64,000 bases of DNA from Combretum micranthum (GCA_024138025.1 JAMXBD010001393.1:310001-374000); one strand, 5' to 3'. Shown: positions 12,956 to 25,080, counted from the stretch's first letter. Translations and numbers: made by a program. Notes: a model not told the origin generated them from the letters alone.

Positions 12956-15002
12956 AATTTTTCTTAACATATTTGATCATATATATATATATCTATTTTA
13001 TATATATGTATATATATCATTATGAACAAGTATATGTATAAAACTAAATTTATTTTATTTCTTTATTCTATTTTATTAATTCCTCGTACATGTTATGATC
13101 TTAAAAATAAAATTTAAGTTTAGTAAACATTTGATATATATCTAAACTCTATGAACCTACGAATATATTAGAAAAATAAACTAGTAATTAAATGATAGAA
13201 TATAACCATATAAATAATAGAAATTTCAATTTACAAAAGATAGATAAAGTTGACAAATGAAGAAATAATAAATAAAAATTCACTATCAATGCGAACATTA
13301 ATGGAAGAGAAACTTAAATAAATTTAGAATGAAGAAAATACCTTAAATAAAAATATAAGTATTACTTAAAATCAAGACAAACAAAATGAAAATAAATAAT
13401 AGATAGTAAATACCAACTACTTTAAGGTAGACATATTAAAAGAACTACATAAAAAATAAATCCTTAAAAACAAAATTATTAAGCAAAATATGAATTAAAA
13501 TATTTTATAAGTCAAATATGGATAAGAAATGAGACAATAGGACTAAAAGTGATAAATACCATTTCAACTTATTACAAAACTATAAATACTGTAATGAGCA
13601 ATTGTTATTTCATTTCATAGGAGATTTTGAGCCCACATTCTCAAACCCCGAATACTTTCCAAGGACGTAACAAGTAAATAAGAATGTTGAGGTGAGGAAT
13701 TTCTGATGATCTGCTATTTGCTTGTGTTTGCTACTACTTATTATTATGATTGATTGTATTGCTTGCCTGATGAATGACTGATTGTTTGAATGTTGTCATC
13801 CGCATGATCGCCCAAATCAATGAATAAGTATAATCACTCGACTAAACAAATCGAATATACTCGTCTCATGTGCTTGAAACCCCCTGTAGGAAATATCCCG
13901 AATTTACAATCAAATGTATTTTTGAAATTTATTCTCAAAAGACCACAACTTGGAGAATCTTAGGTTTCCCTTTTTATCTCTTAAATGAGTTTTACCAAAA
14001 GAGTTTATGAAATAAATGTGGGACATTTCTAAGTATTGATTTGACAGTGGACATTACCTAATTCGTTGTCTACTTGTCAAGTGGTGGTGGATGTTGCCTG
14101 ACTTAGGGTTTACCTGCTCGATTCACTATTGATTGGTGATGATTAGTTTGGTAGTAGATGATCTACTTATCTGATTTGCCATTAATTGTGATGGTTAGTT
14201 TAATTCACCACTATTTGATGATAATCAAATTTAAATATGAACCAATATTAGCCAGTGTAAATCACGTGAAAAGTTAGAGAATATTGCCTTTTACTAATGA
14301 CCATAAGCATTGGGGAAGTTTGGATGGATGCTACCACCAGACAACCTCATTTATGATAAGATGAGGTGTCCCATACACTTAAGTATGGAAGACAACTGAT
14401 ATGTAGACAGCGTAAATCTACATCATTCATGGCTTCGAACACCCATAGATATATTGCTTGCATTCATTATGTATGCATTCATATCGTGTACAGATAGATT
14501 TGCATGAATATTTAATTAATGCTTGATAACTTACATAACCGATAGTAGTGAGGAATAAACTCACTGAGTTGTGGTTTCTCTCACCCCCAACAATTTTTGT
14601 GTAGGAATAACTCTATCTAGGATTGGGCTAAGAATGTGTGAAGAGTGCTTATCTATCAGCATGAAGATAGAAAGCTAGGTTGCTATGAACTTAGAATATA
14701 ATTCTAAATAATTTGTACAAGTAGTTATGAATTTACATTTTGTAGAATTGAAACCCCATTTTAACTATTTGGTAGGGGATACCGATTCTTTGCGATCTTG
14801 GTAGAATGTAAAAAATCGGATTCCATAGTTAAATTTCAATAACACTATTATATGTATATGTATTATATAAGTAAGAGATATTAATTAATAAGTAGAGTAT
14901 TGCAAACTCTGACTTGTAAACAATTCTCATATTACGGGTGTATACGTAGTATGATCACTTTTGGTTGATCCTACTAGACCCTCTTTTGAGACGTGACAAT
15001 TG

Positions 15003-15230
15003 TGTTGCTTCTTTATGTGTTGTACGTGTGTTTTGTTTCTGTATTCTCTTGTCAAGCTTGAATATTGTGATTGTTTTACTTGTATTAAACCCATGTCTTA
15101 TCGGTTGAATACTTTTGATTTCTATTTGGGTATTTTCTCACTAATCACATATAGCTTGTTGACATACGTTAGCAGTATCATACATTCTCCCTCGCATAAT
15201 TTCATGCAGTTTGTATTTTAATTCTTGGTA
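15003..15230 (+). repeat. right flank of the long LTR, paralogous to 53.1-53.3 kb
   Basis: ATTGTTTTACTTGTATTAAACCCATGTCTTATCGG and neighbouring sequence match the minus strand near 53.17-53.21 kb. Together with 9215-9337 it forms the interrupted copy of that sequence. The 73-codon ORF here is hydrophobic but not recognisable and is probably chance. Confidence 0.55.
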
Positions 15231-15539
15231 CCAAATTCAATTTTCGTGTAAAGTATGACTGCCAATTTCATTGATACTCATACCATTATATATAAAGCTT
15301 TTATCAATATCAGCTCATAGCAATTCCTTGAAAAAATTATAAACTATTTCTCGAATGAAGGCATTTCCTTGTCTTTGTTGTATATTCAATGAATGTATAC
15401 ACCATCTTCCTCAATTCTACATTTCTTTTCTTTACTTTGCTATTTATAGATATTTGATTAATTTGGGATAAATTGCAAACACTTCCTATAATTTTTTTTT
15501 CTTTATATATAGTGATATTCTTATCTTTGAAATCATATG

Positions 15540-16540
15540 TTTCAATCCTCAAATCTTAAAATAAATAAATAATAAAAGATTTACTTTTATTCCTCACTTA
15601 ACCATTTTATCATTTAAAAAATAAAAAAAATTATTTTAGCTTTTTTCTTTTTAATTTATGTGAGAGTAGAATAAACATGGGGTGTTAAAACACGATTTCA
15701 AGAAATTTGTAGCTCTAGATGGTCAAATTTAAATATAAGGGGTTTAAAGCATGATAAGCTATAAACTTGTATATTTTTATTCAACTTTACATTACACTTT
15801 TCTATGTACATTTATGTCTTTGATAGAAATATGCGTAGATTCAAAATATAATATATATATATATGGAATTAATTTCAATAGCAAGATCATATAGAAAAGG
15901 GGAACGAAAATGATAAATAAGTCCAAATACCACGTCCAAGCTCATAATAATTATCATGACACACAAGTCTATTGTTCATGAAGCACTCTTTATTCCTTGA
16001 GAATGAGAGAGACCACTCTGTTCAAGTTAGGCACTAGTTTCTTGAGTGTATTTATCTTGAAAGAATTGTCCTAGGAAGTAAAAGCTTGAAAGAATTGTCT
16101 TAGATGTGGTTAGTTGTCAATAGTTCTTTAGCCCATAAGTCTAGCCTTGAAATTTGGAAATCTTCAATTTGAATAAAGGAAAGAGATGTGCTATGGAGTC
16201 TTAATTTCTTTAGAAAACTACAAAATGGGTTAGCTTTTAATTTCTTACGAAATAAATTGTTGCATAATCTCCACGCATGATGTTTGTGTTTAAGCAACAC
16301 AATGTAGTTCCAAATTGCTTTTCATAGATTTTGATTAACCACATGTGATGAAGAGGCTGAATTACATGTGGTTAATGTCAAGTCTAGTAGCAATGCAATG
16401 GTAATTACTCTTAATAGAGTACACTTCGTCCTCTCTTGGCCATATGAGAATGTGTTTAATGGCTTTTTTAGGTCTGATAGTGACAGCAAATCATGAACAC
16501 AAGTTTCATACCCCATGTCATCATTAATAACCTCACTTAC
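15540..16540. repeat. segmental duplication block A, left part
   Basis: Several stretches match block B at 44.5-44.97 kb in the same orientation. These include AATCTTAAAATAAATAAAT (15552 versus 44537), AAATATAAGGGGTTTAAAG (15732 versus 44695) and CAAATTGCTTTTCATAGATTTTGATTAACCACAT (16311 versus 44787). Block A carries about 450 bp (about 15780-16245) absent from block B. The block leads up to the copia insertion site at 16540. Confidence 0.7.
16536..16540. repeat. copia target-site duplication, left (CTTAC)
   Basis: CTTAC immediately precedes the left LTR and is repeated at 20439-20443 after the right LTR. The 5-bp size is normal for Ty1/copia. Confidence 0.85.
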
Positions 16541-16792
16541 TGTGAACTTTGTGAACCAAGAGACAGAAGACGAACTAGATGAAGTGTGTTATGGAAGTAT
16601 CGAATATGGAAATGAAAACCAGAGGAGTAATATAAGTTCGTTACAGAGCAAGATAAAGTGAAGACTTAAATACAGCAACTAAGTCTCTTAACCAGCTAAC
16701 TAAGCAACACCAATCAGATATAGACAAATGGACCAATATCTTAATGTCACGTAACAAATAAATATAGATAATATATCAGTGTATTTTCTATA
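16541..16792 (-). repeat. copia 3' LTR
   Basis: Starts TGTGAACTTTGTGAACCAAG and aligns along its full length with 20188-20438, with scattered substitutions. On the minus strand it is preceded by purine-rich AAGAGGGC (rc of 16793-16800), a plausible polypurine tract. Confidence 0.85.
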
Positions 16793-17069
16793 GCCCTCTT
16801 AATTTGGAGCTTCCCGAAGACCCAACTTACAACAACAATGTTGGAATTGATCAACATAACATAACTTAGTGAAAATGTTTGCGAGCTAAGATGAAGAAGG
16901 CATAAATTCTAGAGAAAGAAAACCATTAGAGACATGATCATGAGGGATATGAGCATCAATACCAATATGCCTTGTACATCCATCGAGATAAGGATTGTAA
17001 GCTACTTGAAGTGTAGATTTATTATCACGAAACAATCTAATAGGAAAAGAAATGGGTACTTACAAATCA

Positions 17070-17389
17070 CATAAATATATGAGAAGTCCAAAGAAGTTCT
17101 TTAGTAGTAGATCCTATGCTTCTATATTCAGCCTCATAGTTGATGTGCTCATTGTATATTATTTCTTGGATTTCCAAGAAACTATACCATCACCAAGAAA
17201 AATGCAAAAACCAGTAATGGACTTTCGATCAAATGTAGAAGATCCCCAATTGGCATCACAAAAAGCTCTCAGTTGCAAAGAATTAATAGTTGGATAAATC
17301 ACAACATCTCGACTAGTAACAACTTTCTTCCTGTCTAAATCATACACCTTGTAACCCTTTGGCCATATATGTGTCCTCAGAAAACACAT
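17070..17389 (-). pseudogene. copia RNase H relic
   Basis: Minus-strand reading gives GYKVYDLDRKK (integrase C-terminal part), then LRAFCDANWGSS..RKSITGFCIFLGD..SWKSKK, the RNase H region of copia polyproteins. The EAEYRSIGST phrase follows around 17140-17110. In intact elements the whole reverse transcriptase lies between the first two motifs. Here they are adjacent, so an internal deletion of pol is inferred. Confidence 0.8.
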
Positions 17390-17510
17390 CTAAGAGTACG
17401 AAGATCAAATTTATCCTTTGTAAGTGAATGATCAGTAATATAACATAAACAACCCATAATCTTAAGACGATCATACTCTAGTTTCTTATGGAATAACACC
17501 TCAAATGGAG

Positions 17511-18271
17511 TCAATGCAATTTAGAACGTGTGTAGGCATTAGATTGATAAGGTAAATGGTTGTTGAGATGCATTCTTCCCAACAAATTTTGGTAAATTGG
17601 CATGAATATGCAAAGCTCTAGTTGTATCAAGCAAGTGATGATGTTTTCTCTTAACTCTTCCATTTTGTTATGAGGCATATGTAATAGAATATTGATGTAT
17701 GATGCCCAAGTCATGAAAAAAATCTTGACAAGAACGAGATAAAAACTCAACCCAAAAACTCAACCCAATTATCATATCTTACTACTTTAGGCCTAGCCAA
17801 TAGTTGTGTACGAATCATCTCAAAAAATCGAGGAAGATAAGATAAAGTTTGAGATTTTTGACTAAATAAAAAGGTCCAAATACAACAAGAATAATCATCA
17901 AGAATAGTAAGGAAATAAGTAGCACCACAAATGGAAGCAACTGAAAAAGGATCCCAAATATCAACATGAAGTAATTCAAAGGGTAGAGATGAATGACTTG
18001 TACCATGTTAGAAAGATAATCGATGGAATTTTGCTTGTGAACAAGTATCACAAACAAAATTTTTATCTGAAATTGTTTTACAACCATCTAAATGTGACAA
18101 ATTTGATAAAGAAGAATGATCAAGTCTATCATGATACAATGTCAACAAAGTATCATTATTACAAGAAAAATAATGTGTTACATTGGATAGAGAAGACATA
18201 GATTCCTTTGAAAAAATGCATTTCCCTAGCTGGATTAACTGGCAAGATATAAAGTCTATGCATACATTCAT
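17511..18271 (-). pseudogene. copia integrase relic
   Basis: Overlapping short frames carry the GAG-pre-integrase to integrase transition (TLYHDRLDHSSLSNLSHL, then CDTCSQAKFHRLSF) with the zinc-binding H...H...C..C residues. A frameshifted core follows (LIFGILFQ.., then HNKMEELRENIITC). Multiple frameshifts make it non-functional. Confidence 0.75.
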
Positions 18272-18781
18272 TTGAAAAAATGAATTTCCCTAACTGGATT
18301 AACTAGCAAGATTTAGTTTGAGGGTCCTGAAAAATCAATGAGTTAACATTAACATAAGCAATTAGTTGACCGTCATGTAATAATTTGTGAATTAACAAAA
18401 GATTATGCTTAAAGTCCGGAACATGTAAACATGTTGTATGGTTGAGGATTTAGAAATATAAACAGAACCTACTTCTTTAACAAGTTTAACTTGTCCATCA
18501 AGCAATTGAATCAAAATGGGTTGGGATAAAGTCTATGGGTTAATGATAAGAGATTTGAAAGGTATCATATGATTCGTAGCGCCGGTATCAACAATCTAAG
18601 CAACCATATTATTATTTGCAGCATTCAAAGATAAAGAATTAAGAGATATACCAACAAAATTCACAGCTGGTTGCATCACGTTTGCATTTTGCTGCTTGAG
18701 TTCTAAGGCCTTAAGGACTTCTTGACAAACAATTGATACCAAACCAGAATCCACGCTACTTCTAGCAAAAATAGTACTAGT

Positions 18782-19240
18782 TCAATCTACATCTAAAGGA
18801 ATCTCCAAGTGAGAAAGATTGGTTTTGTCAACAAAATAATGAGCTACTTGTCTAGATGGCCTTTTAGTAACCATCTTTCCTTTATACCAATCTGGATACC
18901 TAATTAATTGGAAGACATTTTTAATAAAGTGACCCTCTTTTTTACAATGTTCACAAAATTGTTTTAATTGATTCTTCGAAACCTTCTTTTCAAATTGATT
19001 TCTTTCAATTTCAGGTTTATTTACCAGATAAGCAAAAACGTCCATATCAGTTGAGCTATTTAAAGTAATCTTCTTTTGTCTTTCAATTTGTTGAACAAGC
19101 TTGTTAACGGTTAGAAGAGGATCCATGAACAACAATTGATTTTTCACCGATTCATAACTTTCATTCAATCCAATAAGAAATTGAATTAACCTATTCTCCA
19201 TCTCATATTCTTGAATTCTATCTTTAAGTGACAAGTACAA
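18782..19240 (-). pseudogene. copia gag fragment
   Basis: A 152-codon open stretch. Its N-terminal part (RLIQFLIGLNESYESVKNQL) matches the UBN2/retrotran gag family of Ty1/copia elements. Its C-terminal half has a CCHC-like knuckle C-E-H-C-K-K-E-G-H-F-I-K-N-V, whose last cysteine is replaced by Val. Upstream gag continues out of frame towards 19560. Gag packages element RNA in intact elements; this copy is broken. Confidence 0.8.
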
Positions 19241-19659
19241 AACTCAATTCTTCCAAAATCAAATGAAGGAAAAGCATGCAATTCATCCTAAATCCTTTTC
19301 AGTTTATTGTAATAAACTCCTACCGACTGATTCATTTGTCTAATGTTACTTAATTCACATTGCAATTGAAAAATTAAAAGACCATGTCCAAATTGTTCCA
19401 TAATTTCACTCCCCAACTCATACGTAGAATGAGCATAGAGATAATTCTATGAAAACTCACTTTTCACTAAATTCAAAATCTAAGCACGTACGTACTATCA
19501 ATATGATTCCAATATACAAATTCAATAGAATTTTAACTAGGTTGAATAATAGTTCCATCTATAAAACCTAGCTTCAATTTTTTTGCTAATCTAATTTTAA
19601 TCGACCTACTCCAAGTCAAATAATTTGTTCCATTAAAAAGAATATTTCCAATAATCATA

Positions 19660-20027
19660 GAGTAAATTACACCAGAAGGTCATAACATTTAGAAGTAAGT
19701 TTATTTTAGGTCACAACGTTTAGAAAAGTGTCTTATGAAATTTAATTAATAATTATTTCTCCTATTAATACATGTCAAATGGGTCTCAAAAGAAGGGTTT
19801 CTTAAGTTTTAATTAAATATTTCTACTGTTGATACGTGCCAATGGTGACCTCAATTGACCCACTTCTCTAAACGTTGTGATATAAAATGAACTTACCACT
19901 TCTCTAAATGTTGTCATCTAAAATGAACTTACTCACTAAACATTATAACCTCTTTTGAACTTTTCGAAAAATTATGACCTAAAATGAACTTACCCCCAAA
20001 TGTTGTGACTTATGGTGTAATTTACCA
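19660..20027. mobile_element. MITE (Mutator-type) nested in the copia leader
   Basis: The ends GAGTAAATTACACCA and TGGTGTAATTTACCA are inverted repeats. Inversion extends inward as GGTCATAACATTT versus AAATGTTGTGACT. A 10-bp direct repeat AATAATCATA flanks it (19650-19659, 20028-20037); a 9-10 bp duplication is typical of Mutator-type elements. The inner sequence repeats the phrase AAAATGAACTTAC several times. It must be younger than the copia element that hosts it. Confidence 0.75.
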
Positions 20028-20176
20028 AATAATCATATCATGATTATCATATGAAGATATAATCAAAGGATCTCTATTCATAGATTCATGTTGTTGATTC
20101 CAATTCATATCTGTAATAATATCCATGAGAACGAATCAAACAAAACAGAAGATTATGGAAAGATCTTACCAACTTA

Positions 20177-20187
20177 GCTCTAATACC
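20177..20187 (-). other. copia primer-binding site
   Basis: Minus strand GGTATTAGAGC directly follows the 5' LTR and differs by one base from the initiator-Met tRNA primer site GGTATCAGAGC. Confidence 0.8.
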
Positions 20188-20438
20188 TATGAAGTTTGTG
20201 AACCAAGAGAAAGAAGACGAATTGGAAGAAGTGTGTTATGGAAGTATCAAATATTGAAATGAAAACCAAAGAAGTAATATAAGTCCATTACAGAGCTAAA
20301 AAACTAAAGACGTATGTATAGCAACTAAGTCTCCTAACCAACTAAATAAACAACACCAATAAGATAAGGACACATGGACCAATGTCATAATAACACGTAA
20401 CAAATAAATATAGATAATATATTAGTATGTTCTCCACA
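20188..20438 (-). repeat. copia 5' LTR
   Basis: 251 bp, aligning with 16541-16792. It ends CCACA on the plus strand, next to the CTTAC duplication at 20439. It is the upstream LTR for minus-strand transcription. Confidence 0.85.
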
Positions 20439-20464
20439 CTTACAATAAGATGGTGTAGACTAGG

Positions 20465-20727
20465 ACTGAAAATCATGCCTATGATCCATGGAAAATTTGG
20501 AAAAAAATTTGTGATTAGTGTTTAGCAAGGGTTAGATCAGGCGTGATTTTTGGAAAGCTGCAACATGAATAATTTGTAGTATTGGAAATAACAGTTGTGA
20601 TAACTGATTTGAGGAAGTTAAAGCATCGGGACTTGAAATCGCACCCATGATCCATGAAGAAATGGGAGAAAATTTGAGACCAGCGTTTACCAAGGGCTGG
20701 ATCGAGGGCGTGATTTTTGGAAAGCTG
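20465..20727. repeat. diverged tandem duplication, about 100-bp units
   Basis: ATGATCCATG, GAAAATTTG, AAGGG(T/C)T(A/G)GATC and GCGTGATTTTTGGAAAGCTG occur in the same order at 20465-20562 and 20630-20727. There is no coding potential. Origin unknown. Confidence 0.65.
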
Positions 20728-20729
20728 TG

Positions 20730-22130
20730 ATTACGACTTTCATATTTCTTTCACCAAATAATGTAATTCTTAGTATAACTCCTATATTTTCACTAAAGAT
20801 ATCTAGACATTATCACACCCTCTCATCTTTTAATTGTAATTTTTCTTAGGATCCTGACATCTTGTGGAACCTCTTCCTTCTATAAGGAGGGAAAGGGTAA
20901 GTTCATAGTGATTGTATCTATTCATAGTATGTGTTGGTAATCTTGTGTTAGTTTGTGAGTTGCAATTTTCCTGAAGAACTTGAGAAAGTCGAAGGAATCA
21001 TGTTATTTGTGTGTTATGTCCAAGACTCCAGATCTTTACCTAAATCCAATAAAGGGGTTTTTATCTTTTCTCTACTCTCTCTTCTCTTCTATTGTATTTA
21101 TTTTTCTGTTATTGTTTATCTATTGTTCTCTCATTATGTAGAGTAGAGAATAGGATTTATATATGGAATTAACTTGAATATGATCGTTAAAGTTTAATTC
21201 ATCTAATAATTATGTAGTTTTAGTAAATAGAATTAATAATCTTAAGAAGTGATAGGCACAACACCTTCTTGACCAGATTTCAGTGGAAGACATCAAGAGA
21301 TGATTCCATTGAATAGATCTTGTTTACTAGGTGAGTTGCTCATAGTGATAGAGATATCATGGTGAAACTTTCTGCATTTGTTCAGAGAATTCATAAATAA
21401 ATTAATCTTAACGCAACATTCAAGCGGTTGTCAATCAATAAGAGATTTTGGTGGACACATTAGTTGTTAGATGTAAATGCTTTTGAGAAGAACATTCACT
21501 TACTTAATGGATTTTTACAGGTATTAATCATTAGAGAAATGTATTCGTAACTTCATGTTAAGGAAATGAGCAAATCTAATCGTGCTTATTGTGTTTCATT
21601 TTTATGTGTTGTGTTGTTAATATAACTTAGTGTAATTCTTAGTTTTAGATCAATAATCTTTCATCCAATCAATTCCTTAATCAATTTGCTAGATAATAGG
21701 AAGATTAGAGTAGTACTAATGGTTGAAAATGTTCCATGTGGAGATGACCCTGTACTACTCTATGTTACTGAAACAATAGGTGTACTTGCCTATTAAAACC
21801 AAGTTTAGGAGTATAATATTCTAATTAAAGGAACTAAATATGGTATTCGGGTGTTGGGAAGCTTCATGGAAGGGAAAGAACAAGAAAATAATCCTACCCA
21901 TCTTCTATGATGTGTAAGTACAAATCTCAAACTTGAATCGGAATTATACAATACTACTTGCAAAAACACATGGACGATCTCGGTGAAGACACTGTTTTTT
22001 TTTTTTTTCTGAAAAAATGATGAGGTGACCCAAAAAAAAAACACACAAAGGAATGGTGGAAAATTTTTTATATTATTCTTATATTTGAACTATAGAATCA
22101 AATCAAAATTAAACTAAAGACCAAGTCAAA
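20730..22130. other. intergenic DNA, nothing recognised
   Basis: Short ORFs at 20955-21146 and 21805-22044 have no recognisable similarity and ordinary AT-rich composition. No repeat ends were found. Confidence 0.4.
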
Positions 22131-22204
22131 TTAAAATTTAACGGCTGAGCAATCTTTGAGCCATTCTCCAACCTGCCCTTTTGATTCAAAGTTGCAAAGT
22201 TGAA

Positions 22205-22355
22205 ATCGTAGCACATCTCTTCATTTTTTCTGATATGTGAAGCACTTCTCTTCACTACATGATGCACTTCTTATCATCTTATTGATGCACTTTCTCATCA
22301 ACCTTCAATTGGAGCACTTCTCTCTAAAATTACTTGGAGCACTTCTCAATAGCTA
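22205..22355. repeat. cluster of GCACTTCTC motifs
   Basis: The word (A/T)GCACTTCTC or a close variant occurs six times within about 150 bp (from about 22211 to 22348), separated by 20-35 bp of differing sequence. It may be an old minisatellite or part of an unrecognised element. There is no ORF across it. Confidence 0.55.
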
Positions 22356-22399
22356 ATTGAAAATAGAGTTTCTTCTTCAACCATCTCTACCATATTTGC

Positions 22400-23160
22400 T
22401 TGTTCTTCATTTTTTACTTTACAATCTTTTTATAGGTGTTGACAAACTCATATTTTACTCACATCTCAATGACCAAATCATGTTTAACTATTATGGATTT
22501 TATAGAAATCATAAGGAAATGGTACATAAGTGTGCTTAAATTGATATTTCAGGTCATTGAAGGATTTAACAGAAAAAAAACAAACAAATTAGAGGAGTTT
22601 TGCACAAAATTGAAGAACAATTCAATCAACATCGGCTAAAAGAAATTGAACACTGCCAATTTTCATCATTGGACATTCAACACTGGCTCCAACTTCATCA
22701 ACACTGTCGGCATTGGTTTACCCAAAACTAGCTTCTTAAACGTGTTGTAAAGCATCAAATTTATGCTTGCTTCTTATTGACACCTCATTTTTGCCACCCT
22801 TAAAAAAAAAAAATAATAATAATGAAAATTTTCAAAAAAAAAAATTGAAAATCTATTAAAAATAAAAATATAATAATAAGTTTAGAAAACCTATCTTTTT
22901 ATAAATAGGCTTATAAGTAAAAATCTTTTTCTAAGATTAAAAAAGATAAAAAAGAATTTATTGTTTAGGAAAAAAGAAAAATATATAGAAAAATTTGTTT
23001 GAACTTTTAGTAAGTATAATGGTCCTTTTAAAGTAGGTTGGGTTGTTTTGAAGTTATAATGAACCTTGGAACCCATCTCTTTTCGACTCGTTTCTTTTAT
23101 AATCATATTGGACGTGGTTTAGATAGTTCAAATATATTTTAAGTTGGCAAATATAGCAAA
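22400..23160. other. AT-rich intergenic DNA
   Basis: Homopurine and A-rich tracts occur around 22800-22990. No gene or repeat boundary is recognised. Confidence 0.4.
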
Positions 23161-23219
23161 AACAAGTAGCTCGGTTGGTCAAACGCATGGGAAAAGAGGG
23201 AGGAGGCCTGGGTTTAGAT

Positions 23220-24110
23220 AGTTCATGAACGCCGTCGTCTCCTTCGTCAAAACATGGCCGCCATTGACGAGCACGAGCTTTTCTTCATCAAGCTGTGTCG
23301 TTTTTCGTTTTTGCCCTTTCAATTTTCCAGCCGTCATTATACTAAAAATACAAATTATTCTCGAACTTAAGTTGTGTAAACATGGATTCAAAAATGAATA
23401 TCAGAAGACAAAAAATTAAACTTTATTGTGCAACCGAATCTGCTGCTTCATGTTCTGTAATAGGCCATTCAATGGCAGATTAATTTGAATTGAAGTGGGC
23501 ATTATTTTTTGGAGGCTCTGGCCCTTCAATCTCTGTAGCTCTCTCGAAAACAGGATCTCTCCCTCTCTCCATCTCCCTCCCAATCCCCGAACTCTCTCCC
23601 TCTAGCCCTTCCTCTCTCTGGCTTACCACTCTTGAGCCCAACCTTGCTCACGACGAGAACCACCCATCTCCACCATTCCAAAAAGCCATCAACCTCCATA
23701 GCCTGAACCACCTAACCATGTAATCTCCAACATCAATCCCTAAACCCACTACCATCAATATCCAACTCATAGTCTCCTCCATCCGAACTCGTGGAAACCA
23801 CCACGAGAACCACCATTATCGACTGCCATCAGCCCAGAACAACCACAACCTGATCAACAAACTTAGACCCACCATTATCTTTAATCCCAAACTAGTGGAA
23901 ACCGCCACTAGTTGAACCCACCATTGACATCAGCCATCCCAATAAACCCGCATCAGACTCTTGAACCACCATCTACGAACTCTCCACCAAACTTGAAAGC
24001 CACCCCCCATCCCAATCTCGACACTTTCCAAACTCACACCCAAAACAGCCCCGCCCATAACCAACGAAAGAAAAGAGAGACTACTAATTTTTCTTGATTA
24101 TGCAGGTCTA
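23220..24110. other. C-rich island of unknown origin
   Basis: This stretch is clearly richer in C than its surroundings, with CTCTCCCTCTCTCCATC tracts and CCACCA/ACCACC repeats. The plus strand has open frames of 77 and 61 codons rich in Pro and Ser. No family is recognisable and the composition alone gives such frames. It could be a captured fragment or an LTR segment. At 24103 TGCAG is followed by a less biased region, reminiscent of a splice acceptor. Confidence 0.3.
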
Positions 24111-24299
24111 AAGACCCCTTGTTGAAGCCAGAAATCTGCGACGTATCCGACCTGAACAGATTTGCAAAGGGAATAAGGTCCACTCTGTGTTTGTTGTTGA
24201 AGCCAGCTTGCTTGTTTTATTTACATATTATTATTTGTTTTGTTCAGTTATTTAGCTCTTGGTTTTGTTCGTAATCTTCCCTATTGTAAGTATCTAGGA

Positions 24300-25080
24300 G
24301 CTTGTAATAGCTAAAAAGCAAGAAAATAGTGGAAAACTGAAAAAGAAAAAAAGAAAAAAAAGAGATATATTATAATAATATATCGTATGATACGTGATTC
24401 TACGCGAACCGTAGGATATGCATATTAGAAAAAGGATCATGGACGTATATGTTTAATAGTACGTGGTGCACGTATCATGAAAACTACATAGATTCATGAT
24501 CATAAAAAAAAAAAAAAAAAAAAAAAATAAAAATAAAAATAAAAATAAAAAATAAAAAATTGGTGTGAGTGTTAGTGTGTATGATATGCATGTTTTCATT
24601 AAAATATAAATATCATGTTAATAGTGATGCCAATATGTTTAGATTTAGGTTCATCTAGTATAATTTTGTGGATATCTTCATCATGCTTCATATACTTAAA
24701 ATACAGTTTATAAGGTTTTTGCCTATAATCTTCAAAGTTTAAAACGAAAAATTAGAAAAATAGAAAAAGATAAAAAAGTGTTATATTGAGATGTTGATAG
24801 GGGCCATACTATTATAGATGTTCGAGTTAAAGCGAATTGGCAAATTTTGACCTAATCTTTTAGATCTCTTGTATCAATCACCTTCCCATATTATCCAAAA
24901 TTTTAAAATTGGAAAATTCATCAAAATCAACAAATCATCTTTTTATCTCATTACCTTTCTTCCATATATGGGATATATATACATATGTAATTATAAATCG
25001 CCGGCTTATATCACCTAGTTATTTGCATAGAAAAATGATTTTAAAGTGTCATATGCATAGAAAAATTATAAGAAGTGTGT
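24300..25080. other. AT-rich DNA with A-tracts
   Basis: A long A run at 24507-24529 leads into AAAAT repeats up to about 24560. No gene is recognised. Confidence 0.4.

Larger units (their letters stand above)
9338..14998 (+). mobile_element. very long solo LTR (gypsy, Tekay/Del-like), about 5.7 kb
   Basis: The segment starts TGTAATCTCCCTAATTTT and ends CTACTAG...GAGACGTGACA. These resemble the ends of the 4.1-kb solo LTR at 31.3-35.4 kb (minus-strand TGTAAACCCCGGAAATTTT to GGGCGTGACA). ATTG directly flanks both sides (9334-9337, 14999-15002). The flanks 9215-9337 and 14999-15120 join into one continuous sequence in the paralogue at 53.1-53.4 kb (minus strand), so the segment is an insertion. 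The interior has no gag or pol and contains a GCTC-rich patch (12788-12950) next to TA repeats. Whether it is one LTR or an LTR with later nested insertions is unclear. Confidence 0.58.
16541..20438 (-). mobile_element. Ty1/copia retrotransposon, internally deleted, 3.9 kb
   Basis: Two LTRs of about 250 bp flank copia remains on the minus strand in the order primer site, gag, integrase, RNase H. A perfect 5-bp duplication CTTAC borders the element. Block B at 46,431 holds the matching unoccupied site. The reverse-transcriptase core is missing: the integrase C-terminal phrase GYKVYDLDRKK runs almost directly into the RNase H region. Frameshifts break all ORFs. A 368-bp MITE (19660-20027) lies in the leader. 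It cannot move on its own. Confidence 0.88.

Noticed and set aside
15003..15221. 73-codon ORF starting MCCFFMCC
   Set aside because: It begins at the LTR insertion edge in noncoding TNL-flank sequence. Hydrophobic composition follows from T-rich DNA.
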